Source of the DNA: JANMDU01 sp031375105
GTDB taxonomy: Bacteria > Pseudomonadota > Gammaproteobacteria > Burkholderiales > Burkholderiaceae_C
NCBI GenBank assembly: GCA_031375105.1
Contig: JANMHJ010000040.1
Coordinates: 1 to 64,000 of the forward strand
Reading direction: 5' to 3'
Length of the DNA: 64,000 nucleotides
The notes below the pieces were generated by a model that searched no databases, was not told where the DNA came from, and saw nothing but the letters and a program-made list of their open reading frames with translations. The translations under genes were made by a program, and so were the position numbers. Below, in pieces: positions 1-8,347 of the stretch; position 1 is the first letter of the stretch, and every line of letters starts with the position of its first letter.

Positions 1-219
1 CGCATCCACATGCTGCTGCACCTTCACCTCGATCGCTTTGGGATGGGGTAAATAATCTAAGCGCTCCTGCAGCGAGAGCACGGGTTCAAAGCCCTCGGCG
101 TAAAGATCAATGCAGCGCAATTCGTGGCCGCGCGAGCGCAAGGCATCTTGCGAGCTTTGGTAAAGCGCTGCACTGAAGCTTTGCGGATTGGGGTGGCAAT
201 AAACGATGAGTGTGCGCAA
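1..219 (-). CDS. NAD(P)H-quinone oxidoreductase, flavodoxin-like fold (partial)
   Basis: The N-terminal 73 codons of a leftward gene run off the left edge. The translation begins MRTLIVYCHPNPQSFSAAL, the phosphate-binding opening of the flavodoxin-like NAD(P)H dehydrogenase (quinone) family (NQO1/MdaB/KefG-type), which reduces quinones with NAD(P)H using FMN or FAD. The start appears to be TTG at 219, because no in-frame ATG lies between it and an upstream stop codon. The next gene upstream ends 23 bp away, so the two may be co-transcribed. The exact subfamily cannot be set from the N-terminus alone. Confidence 0.75.
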   Translation of the reverse strand, partial: MRTLIVYCHPNPQSFSAALYQSSQDALRSRGHELRCIDLYAEGFEPVLSLQERLDYLPHPKAIEVKVQQHVDA

Positions 220-242
220 GGGATGATGCCGTTTTAGATGAT

Positions 243-1265
243 TTATTTACCACCGAGGCGTTGCTTCACATCCATGCCCACCTTCTTATTCACGAACTGT
301 GTCGTGGCCACAAGGCTCAAATCCACATCGCCCGCTTTGTACAAACCAGCTTTGACCATCTTGTCGTGAAAATCTTTGATGCGCGCAGCGCTCATGGCGC
401 CAATGCCGTTTTGCAGCGCTTCGCCGCTATCGACGATGCCCAGCGATTTCATCAGCGCAATGCTGCCGGCTATGCCAGCATCGGTGAGGTTCGGATTCGT
501 TTTCTTGAGCAACTCATTGGTGGCTTTGTTGTCGCCATACAAATAATTGTTCCAGCCGATCAGGGATGCATCCACAAACTTTTGCACCAATTCAGGCTTG
601 GTGCGAACCAACTCGGTGCGCGTTTCAATCGTGGTGCTGTAGGTCGAGAAACCGTTGTCTGCGAGCAAGAAAACCATCGGATCAAAACCTGCTTGCGCCT
701 TGATGCTCACCGGCTCGCTGATGGAGTAGCCTTGCTGCACAGATTTTTTATCCGCTAGGAATGGGCCCACGTTAAATGCATAAGGCTTGAGTTGCTCATC
801 TTTGAAGCCATGCTCGGCCTTCATCCACTGCCAGAAAGAGAATTGGCCGTCTTTGCTGATGAAAGCTGTAGGCGCTTTGGCAAGGTCGGCAAATGTGCGG
901 TAGCCCTGATCGGGGTGCGAGAAGATCGCTTGTGGATCTTTCTGGAAGATCGCGGCCACCACCGTGGTGGGTACTTTGTTTTTCACGTTGTCAAAGGTGA
1001 GCAGCAAATTGCCGGTCATCAAAAAATCGAGCTTGCCTACGGGCAGCAGGGGGCGATTGTTCACCTGCGGGCCGCCTTGGACGATTTCTACATCCAGCCC
1101 ATAACGCTTGTATGTGCCATCCACCACAGCCTGGTAAAAACCACCATGGCCGGGCTGGGCAAACCAATTCGTGCCAAAAGTCACTTTTTCCTGGGCAAAA
1201 GCTACTGTAGCCGGCAAGAATGCTGCACCGATTGCTATAGATTTAAGAGTAGATTTGAAAGCCAT
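243..1265 (-). CDS. ABC transporter substrate-binding protein, NMT1/THI5-like
   Basis: A 340-residue periplasmic binding protein of the nitrate/sulfonate/taurine or thiamine-precursor class (SsuA/TauA/ThiY-like). It delivers a small organic ligand to an ABC importer. ATG at 1265 is preferred to the upstream in-frame start because GGAG sits 6 nt before it and a signal peptide follows (MAFKSTLKSIAIGAAFLPATVAFA, cleavage near residue 24). The mature protein begins EKVTFGTNWFAQPGHGGFYQ, typical of the family. No ATPase or permease lies next to it here. The downstream flavodoxin-fold gene follows closely. The signal-peptide codons coincide with a copy of the 43-bp dispersed repeat. The ligand cannot be told from sequence; I see no TPP riboswitch upstream. 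Confidence 0.85.
   Translation of the reverse strand: MAFKSTLKSIAIGAAFLPATVAFAQEKVTFGTNWFAQPGHGGFYQAVVDGTYKRYGLDVEIVQGGPQVNNRPLLPVGKLDFLMTGNLLLTFDNVKNKVPTTVVAAIFQKDPQAIFSHPDQGYRTFADLAKAPTAFISKDGQFSFWQWMKAEHGFKDEQLKPYAFNVGPFLADKKSVQQGYSISEPVSIKAQAGFDPMVFLLADNGFSTYSTTIETRTELVRTKPELVQKFVDASLIGWNNYLYGDNKATNELLKKTNPNLTDAGIAGSIALMKSLGIVDSGEALQNGIGAMSAARIKDFHDKMVKAGLYKAGDVDLSLVATTQFVNKKVGMDVKQRLGGK
1209..1251 (+). repeat. 43-bp dispersed repeat, copy in signal peptide of binding protein
   Basis: This copy starts AGCCGGCAAGAATGCTGC and ends TTTAAGAGTA on the plus strand. The gene on the minus strand reads it as the signal-peptide stretch TLKSIAIGAAFLPA. Confidence 0.6.
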
Positions 1266-1370
1266 GAAGTTCTCCAAATAAGGGGGTGAAATGTACAAAG
1301 CTGGCAATATCGTTGCACAAACCATACCAAATTAAGCCTAGGGTTTTCATCGTCATTGATTCCGCATCAC

Positions 1371-1424
1371 TTGAAAAGCCATGAAAAGCCGCTATCATTA
1401 GCACTCTATCGGGATGAGTGCTAA
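1371..1424 (+). promoter_or_regulatory. groESL promoter with CIRCE operator
   Basis: A sigma70-type promoter, TTGAAA (1371-1376), 16 bp, TATCAT (1393-1398), runs into a perfect CIRCE inverted repeat, TTAGCACTC-N9-GAGTGCTAA (1398-1424). CIRCE is the operator of the heat-shock repressor HrcA. Its overlap with the -10 element predicts that HrcA blocks initiation and that groESL is induced by heat or by titration of GroEL. Confidence 0.95.
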
Positions 1425-1518
1425 CAAAAAAGTAAATTCACCCGAAAAGTGAGCTAACGCCAACTTCGGTAGGCGTTAACAGAATTCAACCTGTTGCTTT
1501 AATCTAAAAGGAAATGCA

Positions 1519-1809
1519 ATGAAACTACGTCCACTGGCCGATCGCGTGATCGTCAAACGCGTTGACAGCGAAACCAAAACAGCCTCCGGCATCGTGATTC
1601 CCGATGCAGCCGCTGAGAAGCCTGATCAAGGCGAAGTCTTAGCTGTTGGCCCAGGCCGCACCACCGACAAAGGCGAAATCAAGCCATTGACCGTCAAAGT
1701 TGGCGACAAGGTTTTGTTTGGCAAATACAGCGGCCAAACCGTCAAGGTTGACGGCGATGAGTTGCTCGTCATGAAAGAAGATGACCTGTTCGCTGTCGTG
1801 GAGAAATAA
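1519..1809 (+). CDS. groES: Co-chaperonin GroES
   Basis: A 96-residue GroES of normal length. It forms the heptameric lid of the GroEL cage in the cytoplasm. The translation MKLRPLADRVIVKR..., the mobile-loop region (SETKTASGIVIPDAAAEKPD) and the ending LLVMKEDDLFAVVEK are characteristic. The ribosome site AAGGA is 7 nt upstream. It is the first gene of the CIRCE-controlled operon; groEL follows after 164 bp. Confidence 0.98.
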   Translation: MKLRPLADRVIVKRVDSETKTASGIVIPDAAAEKPDQGEVLAVGPGRTTDKGEIKPLTVKVGDKVLFGKYSGQTVKVDGDELLVMKEDDLFAVVEK

Positions 1810-1973
1810 AGCTACTGCGCGAGCGCCATGCGTCGTTGCGCGGTGCTCGGAATCCTCATTGGCCTAAAGCCAACTCCGGTTCCTGCGCTCCGTACGCCTA
1901 GCCTGACGCCCGCTCGCTACGCTTTCTTCCCCCCACGATCCCCTCATTCACTGATATTTTTTAGGAGCCTAAC

Positions 1974-3623
1974 ATGGCAGCAAAAGACGTAATTTTCGGC
2001 GGCGAAGCCCGCGCACGCATGGTTGAAGGCGTGAACATTTTGGCCAACGCGGTCAAAGTGACTCTCGGCCCCAAGGGTCGTAACGTGGTTCTGGAGCGTT
2101 CATTCGGCGCGCCAACCGTGACCAAAGACGGTGTCTCCGTCGCTAAAGAGATCGAACTCAAAGACAAGTTACAAAACATGGGCGCGCAGATGGTCAAGGA
2201 AGTTGCTTCCAAGACGTCTGACAACGCAGGCGACGGCACCACCACCGCTACCGTGTTGGCTCAAGCCATCGTGCGCGAAGGCATGAAGTATGTTGCCGCT
2301 GGCATGAACCCCATGGATCTGAAGCGCGGTATCGACAAAGCTGTGACGGCTTTGGTTGCCGAGCTCAAGAAAGCTTCCAAGCCCACCACCACCAGCAAAG
2401 AAATCGCCCAAGTCGGCTCCATTTCTGCGAACTCTGATACCTCCATTGGCGACATCATCGCCAAGGCGATGGACAAAGTGGGCAAAGAAGGTGTGATCAC
2501 CGTGGAAGACGGCAAAAGCCTCGACAACGAGCTCGACATCGTTGAAGGCATGCAGTTTGACCGTGGCTATTTGTCACCTTACTTCATCAACAACCCAGAA
2601 AAGCAATCCGCTTTGCTCGACAACCCTTTCGTGCTCTTGTACGACAAGAAAATCAGCAACATCCGTGACTTGCTGCCTACGCTCGAAGCAGTTGCAAAAG
2701 CTGGCCGCCCATTGCTCATCGTGGCAGAAGAAGTTGAAGGCGAAGCCTTGGCTACTTTGGTGGTCAACACCATTCGCGGCATCTTGAAGGTTGTGGCTGT
2801 GAAAGCTCCAGGCTTCGGCGATCGCCGCAAAGCCATGTTGGAAGACATCGCCATCCTCACCGGCGGCAAAGTCGTTGCTGAAGAAATCGGCATGACGCTT
2901 GAGAAAGTGACGTTGGCCGATCTCGGTTCTGCCAAGCGCATCGAGGTAGGCAAAGAAAACACCATCATCATCGACGGCGCTGGTGCTGCTGCTGACATCG
3001 AAGCGCGCGTCAAACAAGTGCGTGTGCAAATCGAAGAAGCCACCTCTGACTACGACCGTGAAAAGCTGCAAGAGCGCGTGGCCAAGTTGGCTGGCGGCGT
3101 GGCCGTGATCAAAGTCGGTGCTGCTACCGAAGTTGAGATGAAAGAAAAGAAAGCCCGCGTAGAAGACGCACTCCACGCAACCCGTGCAGCAGTGGAAGAA
3201 GGCATTGTGGCTGGCGGCGGCGTGGCATTCTTGCGCGCCAAGCAGGCTGTGGGCGGCTTGAAGGGTGACAACCCAGACCAAGACGCAGGTATCGCCCTCG
3301 TCATGCGCGCCATCGAATCGCCACTGCGCGAAATCGTATTCAACGCCGGCGGCGAAGCCAGCGTGGTCGTGAATGCAGTGTTGGCCGGCAAAGGCAACTA
3401 CGGCTTCAACGCAGCCAACGATACCTACGGCGACATGATCGAAATGGGCATCTTGGACCCAACCAAAGTGACCCGCACTGCATTGCAAAACGCAGCGTCG
3501 GTTGCATCCCTGATGCTCACCACCGAGTGCATGATCGCTGAAGCTCCAAAAGCTGAAAGCGGCGGCGGCATGGGTGGCGGCGATATGGGCGGCATGGGTG
3601 GAATGGGCGGCATGGGCATGTAA
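1974..3623 (+). CDS. groEL: Chaperonin GroEL
   Basis: A 549-residue 60-kDa chaperonin that forms the ATP-driven double-ring folding chamber with GroES. The ATP-site motifs TLGPKGRNVVLE and DGVSVAKEI and the stretch NAGDGTTTATVLAQAI are intact. The C-terminal tail is the usual flexible GGM repeat. AGGAG precedes the ATG. Co-transcribed with groES and followed by a strong terminator at 3762. The 164-bp gap after groES is longer than in many bacteria and GC-rich, with no ORF of its own. Confidence 0.98.
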   Translation: MAAKDVIFGGEARARMVEGVNILANAVKVTLGPKGRNVVLERSFGAPTVTKDGVSVAKEIELKDKLQNMGAQMVKEVASKTSDNAGDGTTTATVLAQAIVREGMKYVAAGMNPMDLKRGIDKAVTALVAELKKASKPTTTSKEIAQVGSISANSDTSIGDIIAKAMDKVGKEGVITVEDGKSLDNELDIVEGMQFDRGYLSPYFINNPEKQSALLDNPFVLLYDKKISNIRDLLPTLEAVAKAGRPLLIVAEEVEGEALATLVVNTIRGILKVVAVKAPGFGDRRKAMLEDIAILTGGKVVAEEIGMTLEKVTLADLGSAKRIEVGKENTIIIDGAGAAADIEARVKQVRVQIEEATSDYDREKLQERVAKLAGGVAVIKVGAATEVEMKEKKARVEDALHATRAAVEEGIVAGGGVAFLRAKQAVGGLKGDNPDQDAGIALVMRAIESPLREIVFNAGGEASVVVNAVLAGKGNYGFNAANDTYGDMIEMGILDPTKVTRTALQNAASVASLMLTTECMIAEAPKAESGGGMGGGDMGGMGGMGGMGM

Positions 3624-3761
3624 GCCTTGTTGCTCCTTGCCTAACGACCTGTAGCGTCGTTGCTTGAACTTGTCGTAGCGCTGCTACTGTCTGCGTCCAA
3701 GCGCCTAGCTACAGATCGTTATGCTGCGTCGATGGCTGTTACTGCTCTCGACGAAAAAACA

Positions 3762-3797
3762 AAGCCCGCAGACTGCAAGGTCTGCGGGCTTTTTTCT
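3762..3797 (+). terminator. Rho-independent terminator of groESL
   Basis: An 11-bp perfect stem (AAGCCCGCAGA paired with TCTGCGGGCTT) with an 8-nt loop is followed by a T-rich run. It lies about 140 bp after the groEL stop codon, leaving an unusually long 3' untranslated region. Confidence 0.92.
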
Positions 3798-3902
3798 TTT
3801 GGCAACAATGCCTAGGATAAGGCATCATGAACGCATTTACTAGACACCCGACTGAAAGTCTAGTGTCCTAAACGCTATCTTGCTCAATGTGAGGCACTTG
3901 CA

Positions 3903-4157
3903 ATGGATGATTTTTCCCCGCAAATCAAAATACCTAAGCTCTACGAAAGCGCAAGAGCATTTCATTTCAAAGCACTAGAGATGTTAGACAGTATGTCTGC
4001 AGTCATGCCCAAAATAAATATCCGCTACACAAGCTGGCGGTATTCGGAAGAAAGAAGAAGTTTCCTTGCAAATAACGAAATCAAAGCGGCTTATGCAAGG
4101 GGTTTTGAAAAAAACAGTCTCCACTGGCGGATACAACTGAGTACAGCGATTTCCTAG
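3903..4157 (+). CDS. N-terminal part of frame-split HEPN-domain protein
   Basis: An 84-codon open frame starting with ATG behind GAGG. It appears to be the front of the gene continued at 4163. Both frames overlap around an A7 run (4108-4114). Switching there from GFEK into the -1 or +2 frame continues without a stop as KKQSPLADTTEYSDFLENLQ and joins the downstream protein. The remaining codons of this frame, after the A-run, look like read-out noise. By itself it has no recognisable domain. Whether the shift is real decay, programmed slippage or a sequencing error cannot be decided here. Confidence 0.55.
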   Translation: MDDFSPQIKIPKLYESARAFHFKALEMLDSMSAVMPKINIRYTSWRYSEERRSFLANNEIKAAYARGFEKNSLHWRIQLSTAIS

Positions 4158-4162
4158 AGAAT

Positions 4163-5287
4163 TTGCAAGCGCATTCATTTATAGCTCAGCATATTGATCA
4201 GCTTATTGGAAGCGCGCTGGGATCATTTAGCCTATCTAAAGACGACATTCTTAGTTTTACGATTAGAGCCGTGTTGCAGGTGGGGACTGAAGCGAATGAT
4301 CTAGAGAGCTTTGATAAGAACTACTTAATTCTTGAAAGCAATCTGCTTTCAGATAACCTCGAATACGTCCGCACGACTTGCATCAAGGGAGCCGAGATGG
4401 CAATTGATGAGGTGTCAATAGATTCGAGTACAAAGCTACGTCGGCTGCGTACGGATGAAATGGCTCAAAGGTTATCGACATCGTTAGGATTAGCGTATTC
4501 ATCGAAAGAGATTGAGTACGGAGAGGTGCATAGTTGTTCAGATTTAGTATTCGAAAAGCAAATCATGGTAAAAAAGAGTTTTGGAACTATTGCAGAAATA
4601 GATAATTTTCAAGAAGCATATCGTGAATTCTCTGATAAAGATGTGGAGCTTGCTTTCTTGGATGTCTGTAGCCTTGTAAAAGCTGGGCGACCACGCCTAG
4701 CCAGTACGATTTATGAATGCAAACAAAGCTTATTCAATTCAGGAACTATCGGATATGTTGACTCGCTTGCGGATTCGACTCCGGGCGTATATTGGTCGCT
4801 TAAAGACGCAGAGAAAGATCAGTTGATAACCGTTTGGGGTGAGGCTAGCAAGGCGTTTTCTGTGAGGAATTTCTTGAAGCGATCAATTCGTCGATTTGCA
4901 AGCTCGTACACGAGAACTGCACTTGAAGATCGGATCATCGATTTGGCAATCGCTGGCGAAGCTCTATTTTTGGCTGGGGACGATGGAAACACTGAGATCA
5001 CATGGCGACTTAGTCATCGTGCAGGTGCTTACATTGGCGAGACACCTACAGAGAAGCTACGTATCTTTCGAAACTTGAAGTCTTTCTACGCTCTCCGTAG
5101 CAAGGTCGTGCACGGAGTTATTGAACTAAACGATAAAACTAATCAACTGAAGTTAGCAGAATATGTAGCGTTGACTAACGAAATCTCCGAGCTGATTCGT
5201 AAAGCACTATTGCGCGCAGTTAGCGATTCTAAAAATTGCAACAAGCATAAAACTCTAGTTGACGATGGGACTGCATATCTCTACTAG
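4163..5287 (+). CDS. HEPN-domain protein (ApeA-like C-terminal region)
   Basis: A 374-residue frame opening with TTG, with no ribosome site of its own, so it is probably the continuation of the 3903 frame (about 460 residues when joined). The C-terminal third is helical and carries the HEPN signature R-x4-H in RSKVVHG (Arg312, His317). It is preceded by ALEDRIIDLAIAGEALFL, a pattern seen in ApeA-like HEPN proteins, several of which are RNases used in phage defence or toxin systems. Base composition is lower in GC than in neighbouring housekeeping genes, which suggests acquisition. The HEPN assignment rests on motif recognition. Substrate and role are unknown; defence is an inference helped by the adjacent toxin-antitoxin pair. 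Confidence 0.6.
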   Translation: MQAHSFIAQHIDQLIGSALGSFSLSKDDILSFTIRAVLQVGTEANDLESFDKNYLILESNLLSDNLEYVRTTCIKGAEMAIDEVSIDSSTKLRRLRTDEMAQRLSTSLGLAYSSKEIEYGEVHSCSDLVFEKQIMVKKSFGTIAEIDNFQEAYREFSDKDVELAFLDVCSLVKAGRPRLASTIYECKQSLFNSGTIGYVDSLADSTPGVYWSLKDAEKDQLITVWGEASKAFSVRNFLKRSIRRFASSYTRTALEDRIIDLAIAGEALFLAGDDGNTEITWRLSHRAGAYIGETPTEKLRIFRNLKSFYALRSKVVHGVIELNDKTNQLKLAEYVALTNEISELIRKALLRAVSDSKNCNKHKTLVDDGTAYLY

Positions 5288-5337
5288 CGGGCAGTTAGAC
5301 ATCACATCACCACTTTTCTTGTTGTTGGGGAAAATAT

Positions 5338-5360
5338 GTCTGCGAAAAAGTAAAGCAGAC
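5338..5360. other. Short inverted repeat after the HEPN gene
   Basis: GTCTGC and GCAGAC flank an 11-nt AT-rich loop. No T-run follows, so this is a weak candidate at most for termination; it may be an operator or incidental. Confidence 0.3.
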
Positions 5361-5369
5361 AGTTCTTGA

Positions 5370-5398
5370 TACGTGTAAACTTAAGAGCTAAACACGTA
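5370..5398 (+). promoter_or_regulatory. Candidate operator of toxin-antitoxin pair
   Basis: The perfect 7-bp inverted repeat TACGTGT-N15-ACACGTA ends just before the ATG of the DUF433 gene at 5403. Toxin-antitoxin operons are usually repressed by their own antitoxin, and this is the only clear dyad in the short leader. Confidence 0.45.
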
Positions 5399-5402
5399 AA
5401 TC

Positions 5403-5609
5403 ATGCAAAGCCAATACATCGTTCAAAACTCCAAGCTCATGAGCGGCACGCCCTGCTTTGTGGGTACTCGCGTACCTGTGAAGTCGTTGTTTGACTATCT
5501 TGAAGCAGGTGACAGTTTGGATGAATTCCTTGAGCAGTTTCCGACCGTCTCGCGCGAGGCTGCGGTGAATGTGCTGGAAGAGAGCCGTTTGGCCTTGATG
5601 GCTGCCTGA
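5403..5609 (+). CDS. DUF433 family antitoxin
   Basis: A 68-residue protein with the DUF433 pattern GTPCFVGTRVPVKSLFDYLEAG followed by SLDEFLEQFPTVSREAAVNVL. These small helix-turn-helix proteins act as VapB-like antitoxins to DUF5615 PIN-like partners. The toxin gene starts 5 bp after its stop codon, as expected for a coupled pair. The family call is strong; antitoxin function is inferred from family and gene order. Confidence 0.85.
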   Translation: MQSQYIVQNSKLMSGTPCFVGTRVPVKSLFDYLEAGDSLDEFLEQFPTVSREAAVNVLEESRLALMAA

Positions 5610-5614
5610 GCCCC

Positions 5615-5938
5615 ATGCGGGTGTTGCTGGATGAATCAGTGCCGAAGGCAGTTGGCTTCGCTATCGAAGGTCACTTTGTGCGCTCAGCCCAGACAGCCGG
5701 GTTCGCAGGCTTGCTGAACGGCGAGCTGATGGCAGCGATGAAACAGGCCAACTACGACGTGCTGATCACTTTTGATCAAAACTTGCCTTACCAGCAGAAT
5801 GCTCAGCTGCCGGTGGCAGTGATCGTGCTTGTTGCTCCCAACAATCGCGTGGAGACAGCGCTTCAATTTGCCCCGAGTATCCACAAGGCTTTAGAAGACT
5901 TGCAAGCTTCGCAACTGATCAAGCTGTATCTAGACTGA
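5615..5938 (+). CDS. DUF5615 PIN-like toxin
   Basis: A 107-residue PIN-like protein: MRVLLDESVPKAVGFAIEG provides the first acidic residue (LLDE) and VLITFDQNLPYQQN the second (TFDQN). DUF5615 proteins are putative RNases paired with DUF433 antitoxins. It follows the antitoxin by 5 bp and overlaps the opposing fragment at 5930 by 9 bp at the 3' ends. Confidence 0.85.
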   Translation: MRVLLDESVPKAVGFAIEGHFVRSAQTAGFAGLLNGELMAAMKQANYDVLITFDQNLPYQQNAQLPVAVIVLVAPNNRVETALQFAPSIHKALEDLQASQLIKLYLD

Positions 5939-6124
5939 GTCAGCTTTTCTTATGATTGGAGTGGCTTCGGGCAGATGTAAGCGAGATGAGGGATCGTCGG
6001 TAACTGGGGGGGCCTGAGTTGTATCGGCAGGCAGTGCAAGTATCTTTTTATGCGCCGCGTCTGTCGTGGCTTCAAAGATGCCCTCTTGTCTCAAGAAGTC
6101 GTCAAAACTGCTACCGATGGGCAT
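5930..6124 (-). pseudogene. Remnant of XRE-type antitoxin/regulator
   Basis: The 64-codon frame begins MPIGSSFDDFLRQEGIFEAT, matching the N-terminus of a common XRE-like antitoxin/regulator family (GSSFDDFL-EEGI-E). The helix-turn-helix that should follow is absent. The remaining 30 residues (PADTTQAPPVTDDPSS...) are low-complexity and do not resemble the family. This looks like a truncated remnant, although a short functional protein is possible. It starts 2 bp after the stop codon of the SirB1 gene on the same strand. Confidence 0.5.
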
Positions 6125-6125
6125 G

Positions 6126-6983
6126 TCACACCTGCCGCAGCCCTGCCACCAGCTCCGCAATCGCGTCAATATCCAGCGCATCTTCGGCTTTGGAGAGATA
6201 AAGCTCCAAATCAGGCACGGCGGCGCTGCGTTCGCCGATGGTTTCGCCCATTTCGGCTAAGGCCAAGCCGCGGTCTCGGTATTCGGCCCAGGCATCGGGG
6301 AGCAGGGCGATCAGGCGGTTTTGTACGGCGATGAAGCGGGGCCAGTCTTCTTGGGATTTGTGGATTTCTTTGAGATTGCGCAGCATACGCGCCAAAATGT
6401 CGCGCGGTTTGGCGGCTTGCAGATACAGGCCAAGCGGCACATCAAAATCATCGACCAAACCGCTGCGGCGTTTGTAGGGCTCCAGCCGCTCGGAAAGCTC
6501 TTCGCGAGAGAGGCTTTGGCCCGTGAGCGGATCAATCACCACCTGCCCGCGCGGCATCGTGACTTTGATCATGAAGTGGCCGGGGAAGCTCACGCCGCGT
6601 GCATTCAGGCCGACGGCTTGCGCGATTTCTAGCCAGATCACGGCCATGCTGATGGGGATGCCTTTTCTTGTGCGCAGCACAGCGTTGAGATAAGAGTTAT
6701 CAGCGTCGTAATAATTGTTGGCATTGCCTGCGAAGCTCATGTCGCGGTAGAAAAACTGCTGAATCGCACGCAGGCGGTGCAGGGCGGCCGCATCGGGCGG
6801 GATGCGGCGCTTCAGGCGTGCGACGAGTTGATCCACATCGCCGAGCACCTGCTGCACATCCATGTCGGGATATTCGTCTTGGGCAAGACAAGCGGCGGCC
6901 TCCAGCAGCGGGAAAGCATCATCATCCGCCACGAGGGTGGTGAAGTATTCCAGCGGTGTGGGCGGATGAATATCGAGCTGCAC
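6126..6983 (-). CDS. SirB1 family protein, transglutaminase-like with TPR-like tail
   Basis: A 285-residue protein of the SirB1 family. The core NSYLNAVLRTRKGIPISMAVI plus VGLNARGVSFPGHFMIKV is the diagnostic transglutaminase-like segment, with the Cys of classical enzymes apparently replaced. The C-terminus (RMLRNLKEIHKSQEDWPRFI...) is the TPR-like region. The biochemical role is not firmly known; an early report linked sirB genes to regulation in Salmonella. It lies downstream of the aminotransferase gene on the same strand, about 60 bp away. Confidence 0.85.
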   Translation of the reverse strand: MQLDIHPPTPLEYFTTLVADDDAFPLLEAAACLAQDEYPDMDVQQVLGDVDQLVARLKRRIPPDAAALHRLRAIQQFFYRDMSFAGNANNYYDADNSYLNAVLRTRKGIPISMAVIWLEIAQAVGLNARGVSFPGHFMIKVTMPRGQVVIDPLTGQSLSREELSERLEPYKRRSGLVDDFDVPLGLYLQAAKPRDILARMLRNLKEIHKSQEDWPRFIAVQNRLIALLPDAWAEYRDRGLALAEMGETIGERSAAVPDLELYLSKAEDALDIDAIAELVAGLRQV

Positions 6984-7045
6984 GGATTTAATGATGACAG
7001 AAAAAACAAGCCTTGGGAATGCCGTGGCTATTTGTACAAAGGTTT

Positions 7046-8221
7046 TTACATGGCCAGCCGCGCCACACCTTCTTCGATTTTGGCGACATCGGCAGTCGCA
7101 AAACTAAAACGCAGCGTGGCGTGATCGGGGTGCACCGCGAAAAACGGTGTACCGGGAATGAAGGCCACGCCGCGCTCGATGGCCTGCTTGGCAAATTCAC
7201 GGGCATCTGCGCCGGGCGCTGTGAGCCGCGCCCAGACGAACATACCGCCTTGCGGTGCAGAAAATTCTATTGCCTGCCCAAGCACTTTTTTGAGGTTGGC
7301 GCACATCGCCTGCGCCCGCTCGGCATACGCAGGGCGCACCTTGGCCAGCGTAGCGCCCATGCGATCCATCTTCAGGTATTGCGCAGCTGTGGCTTGCGCA
7401 AGATTACTTGTATGCGCATCAGAAAACTGCTTGCACATGGTGGCCTTGGCCAGCAGATCAGGATGTGCAATCAGCCAGCCCACCCGCAGACCCGGTGACA
7501 TCACCTTGCTCAAACTACCGCAATGCGCCAGCCAATCGCGGCTGCCGGGAATGCCTTCAGACAATGCAAGCATCGAAGGCGGCGGTGGCGCGTTGAAATA
7601 CAGTTCGCCATACGGATCGTCTTCAATGACCAGTACTTTGTATTTCAATGCCAGCTCTAGTACGCGCTTGCGCCGCTCTAGGCTGAGCATGGCGCCACTG
7701 GGGTTGCCGAAGGTGGGGATGAGATACACCAGCTTGGGTTTGTGTTCGATGATGAGTTTTTCCAGCTCATCGACTTTCACGCCATCTGCATCTATCGGCG
7801 CACCGACCAAATCAGCGCCGTAGAGGCGAAAGCACTGGATTGTGGCGAGAAAAGTAGGCGCTTCGACAATCACTTTGTCACCGGGGGAGATCATGGTTTT
7901 GCCCAGCAGATCAAGCGCCTGCTGGCTGCCGGTGGTGATGATCAGGCCTGTGGGCGCGACCTTTGCGCCTTTGCCAGCCATATAGCGGGCGATTTCTTCG
8001 CGCAGAGTGTCGTAGCCCTCCGTTGCGCCGTATTGCAAGACTGCGCCGGGGTTGTCAGCCAAAGCCTGGGTGGTGGCTTCGCGAATGCCTTCAACATCAA
8101 ACAAATTGGCATCCGGAAAACCGCCCGCAAAGCTGATGATGCCGGGCCGCCCCAGCAGTTTGAAGATCTCACGGATGGCAGAGGTTTCGACGTTGTTGAG
8201 GCGAGAGGCGAAGGGGAGCAT
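7046..8221 (-). CDS. PLP-dependent aminotransferase, class I/II (LysN/2-aminoadipate type)
   Basis: A 391-residue fold-type I aminotransferase. It has the motif RPGIISFAGGFPDANLFD near the start, TTGSQQALDLLGK for cofactor binding, the Asn/Asp region PTFGNPSG and IEDDPYGEL, and the Schiff-base lysine in GSLSKVMSPGLRVGW. This arrangement is typical of 2-aminoadipate, aromatic or valine-pyruvate aminotransferases related to the MocR catalytic domain. The true amino donor cannot be read from sequence. The ATG at 8221 is the natural start. Confidence 0.9.
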   Translation of the reverse strand: MLPFASRLNNVETSAIREIFKLLGRPGIISFAGGFPDANLFDVEGIREATTQALADNPGAVLQYGATEGYDTLREEIARYMAGKGAKVAPTGLIITTGSQQALDLLGKTMISPGDKVIVEAPTFLATIQCFRLYGADLVGAPIDADGVKVDELEKLIIEHKPKLVYLIPTFGNPSGAMLSLERRKRVLELALKYKVLVIEDDPYGELYFNAPPPPSMLALSEGIPGSRDWLAHCGSLSKVMSPGLRVGWLIAHPDLLAKATMCKQFSDAHTSNLAQATAAQYLKMDRMGATLAKVRPAYAERAQAMCANLKKVLGQAIEFSAPQGGMFVWARLTAPGADAREFAKQAIERGVAFIPGTPFFAVHPDHATLRFSFATADVAKIEEGVARLAM

Positions 8222-8286
8222 GGTGGCGCTTTCTGTAAGAGCAGAGGAGTGATTCTAAGGGTGATTTTTTTGAGAAATCGTCATGC

Positions 8287-8329
8287 AGCCGTTATATATC
8301 CTGCGTAGTGTGCTATATATTTAGGAGTA
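8287..8329 (+). repeat. 43-bp dispersed repeat, intergenic copy
   Basis: Between the aminotransferase and metallopeptidase genes. It starts AGCCGTTATATATCCTGCG and ends TGCTATATATTTAGGAGTA. It is among the clearest full-length copies outside genes. Confidence 0.7.
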
Positions 8330-8347
8330 AAGAAGACTGAAAAAGCA

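Noticed and set aside
2574..3488. 304-codon open frame antisense to groEL
   Set aside because: Follows the codon pattern of groEL in the opposite strand, is His/Phe-rich without domain, and has no ribosome site.
3903..4175. Programmed -1 frameshift of the IS3/dnaX kind
   Set aside because: There is an A7 run, but no clear downstream pseudoknot or upstream Shine-Dalgarno-like stimulator was seen, so only an unexplained frame split is claimed.
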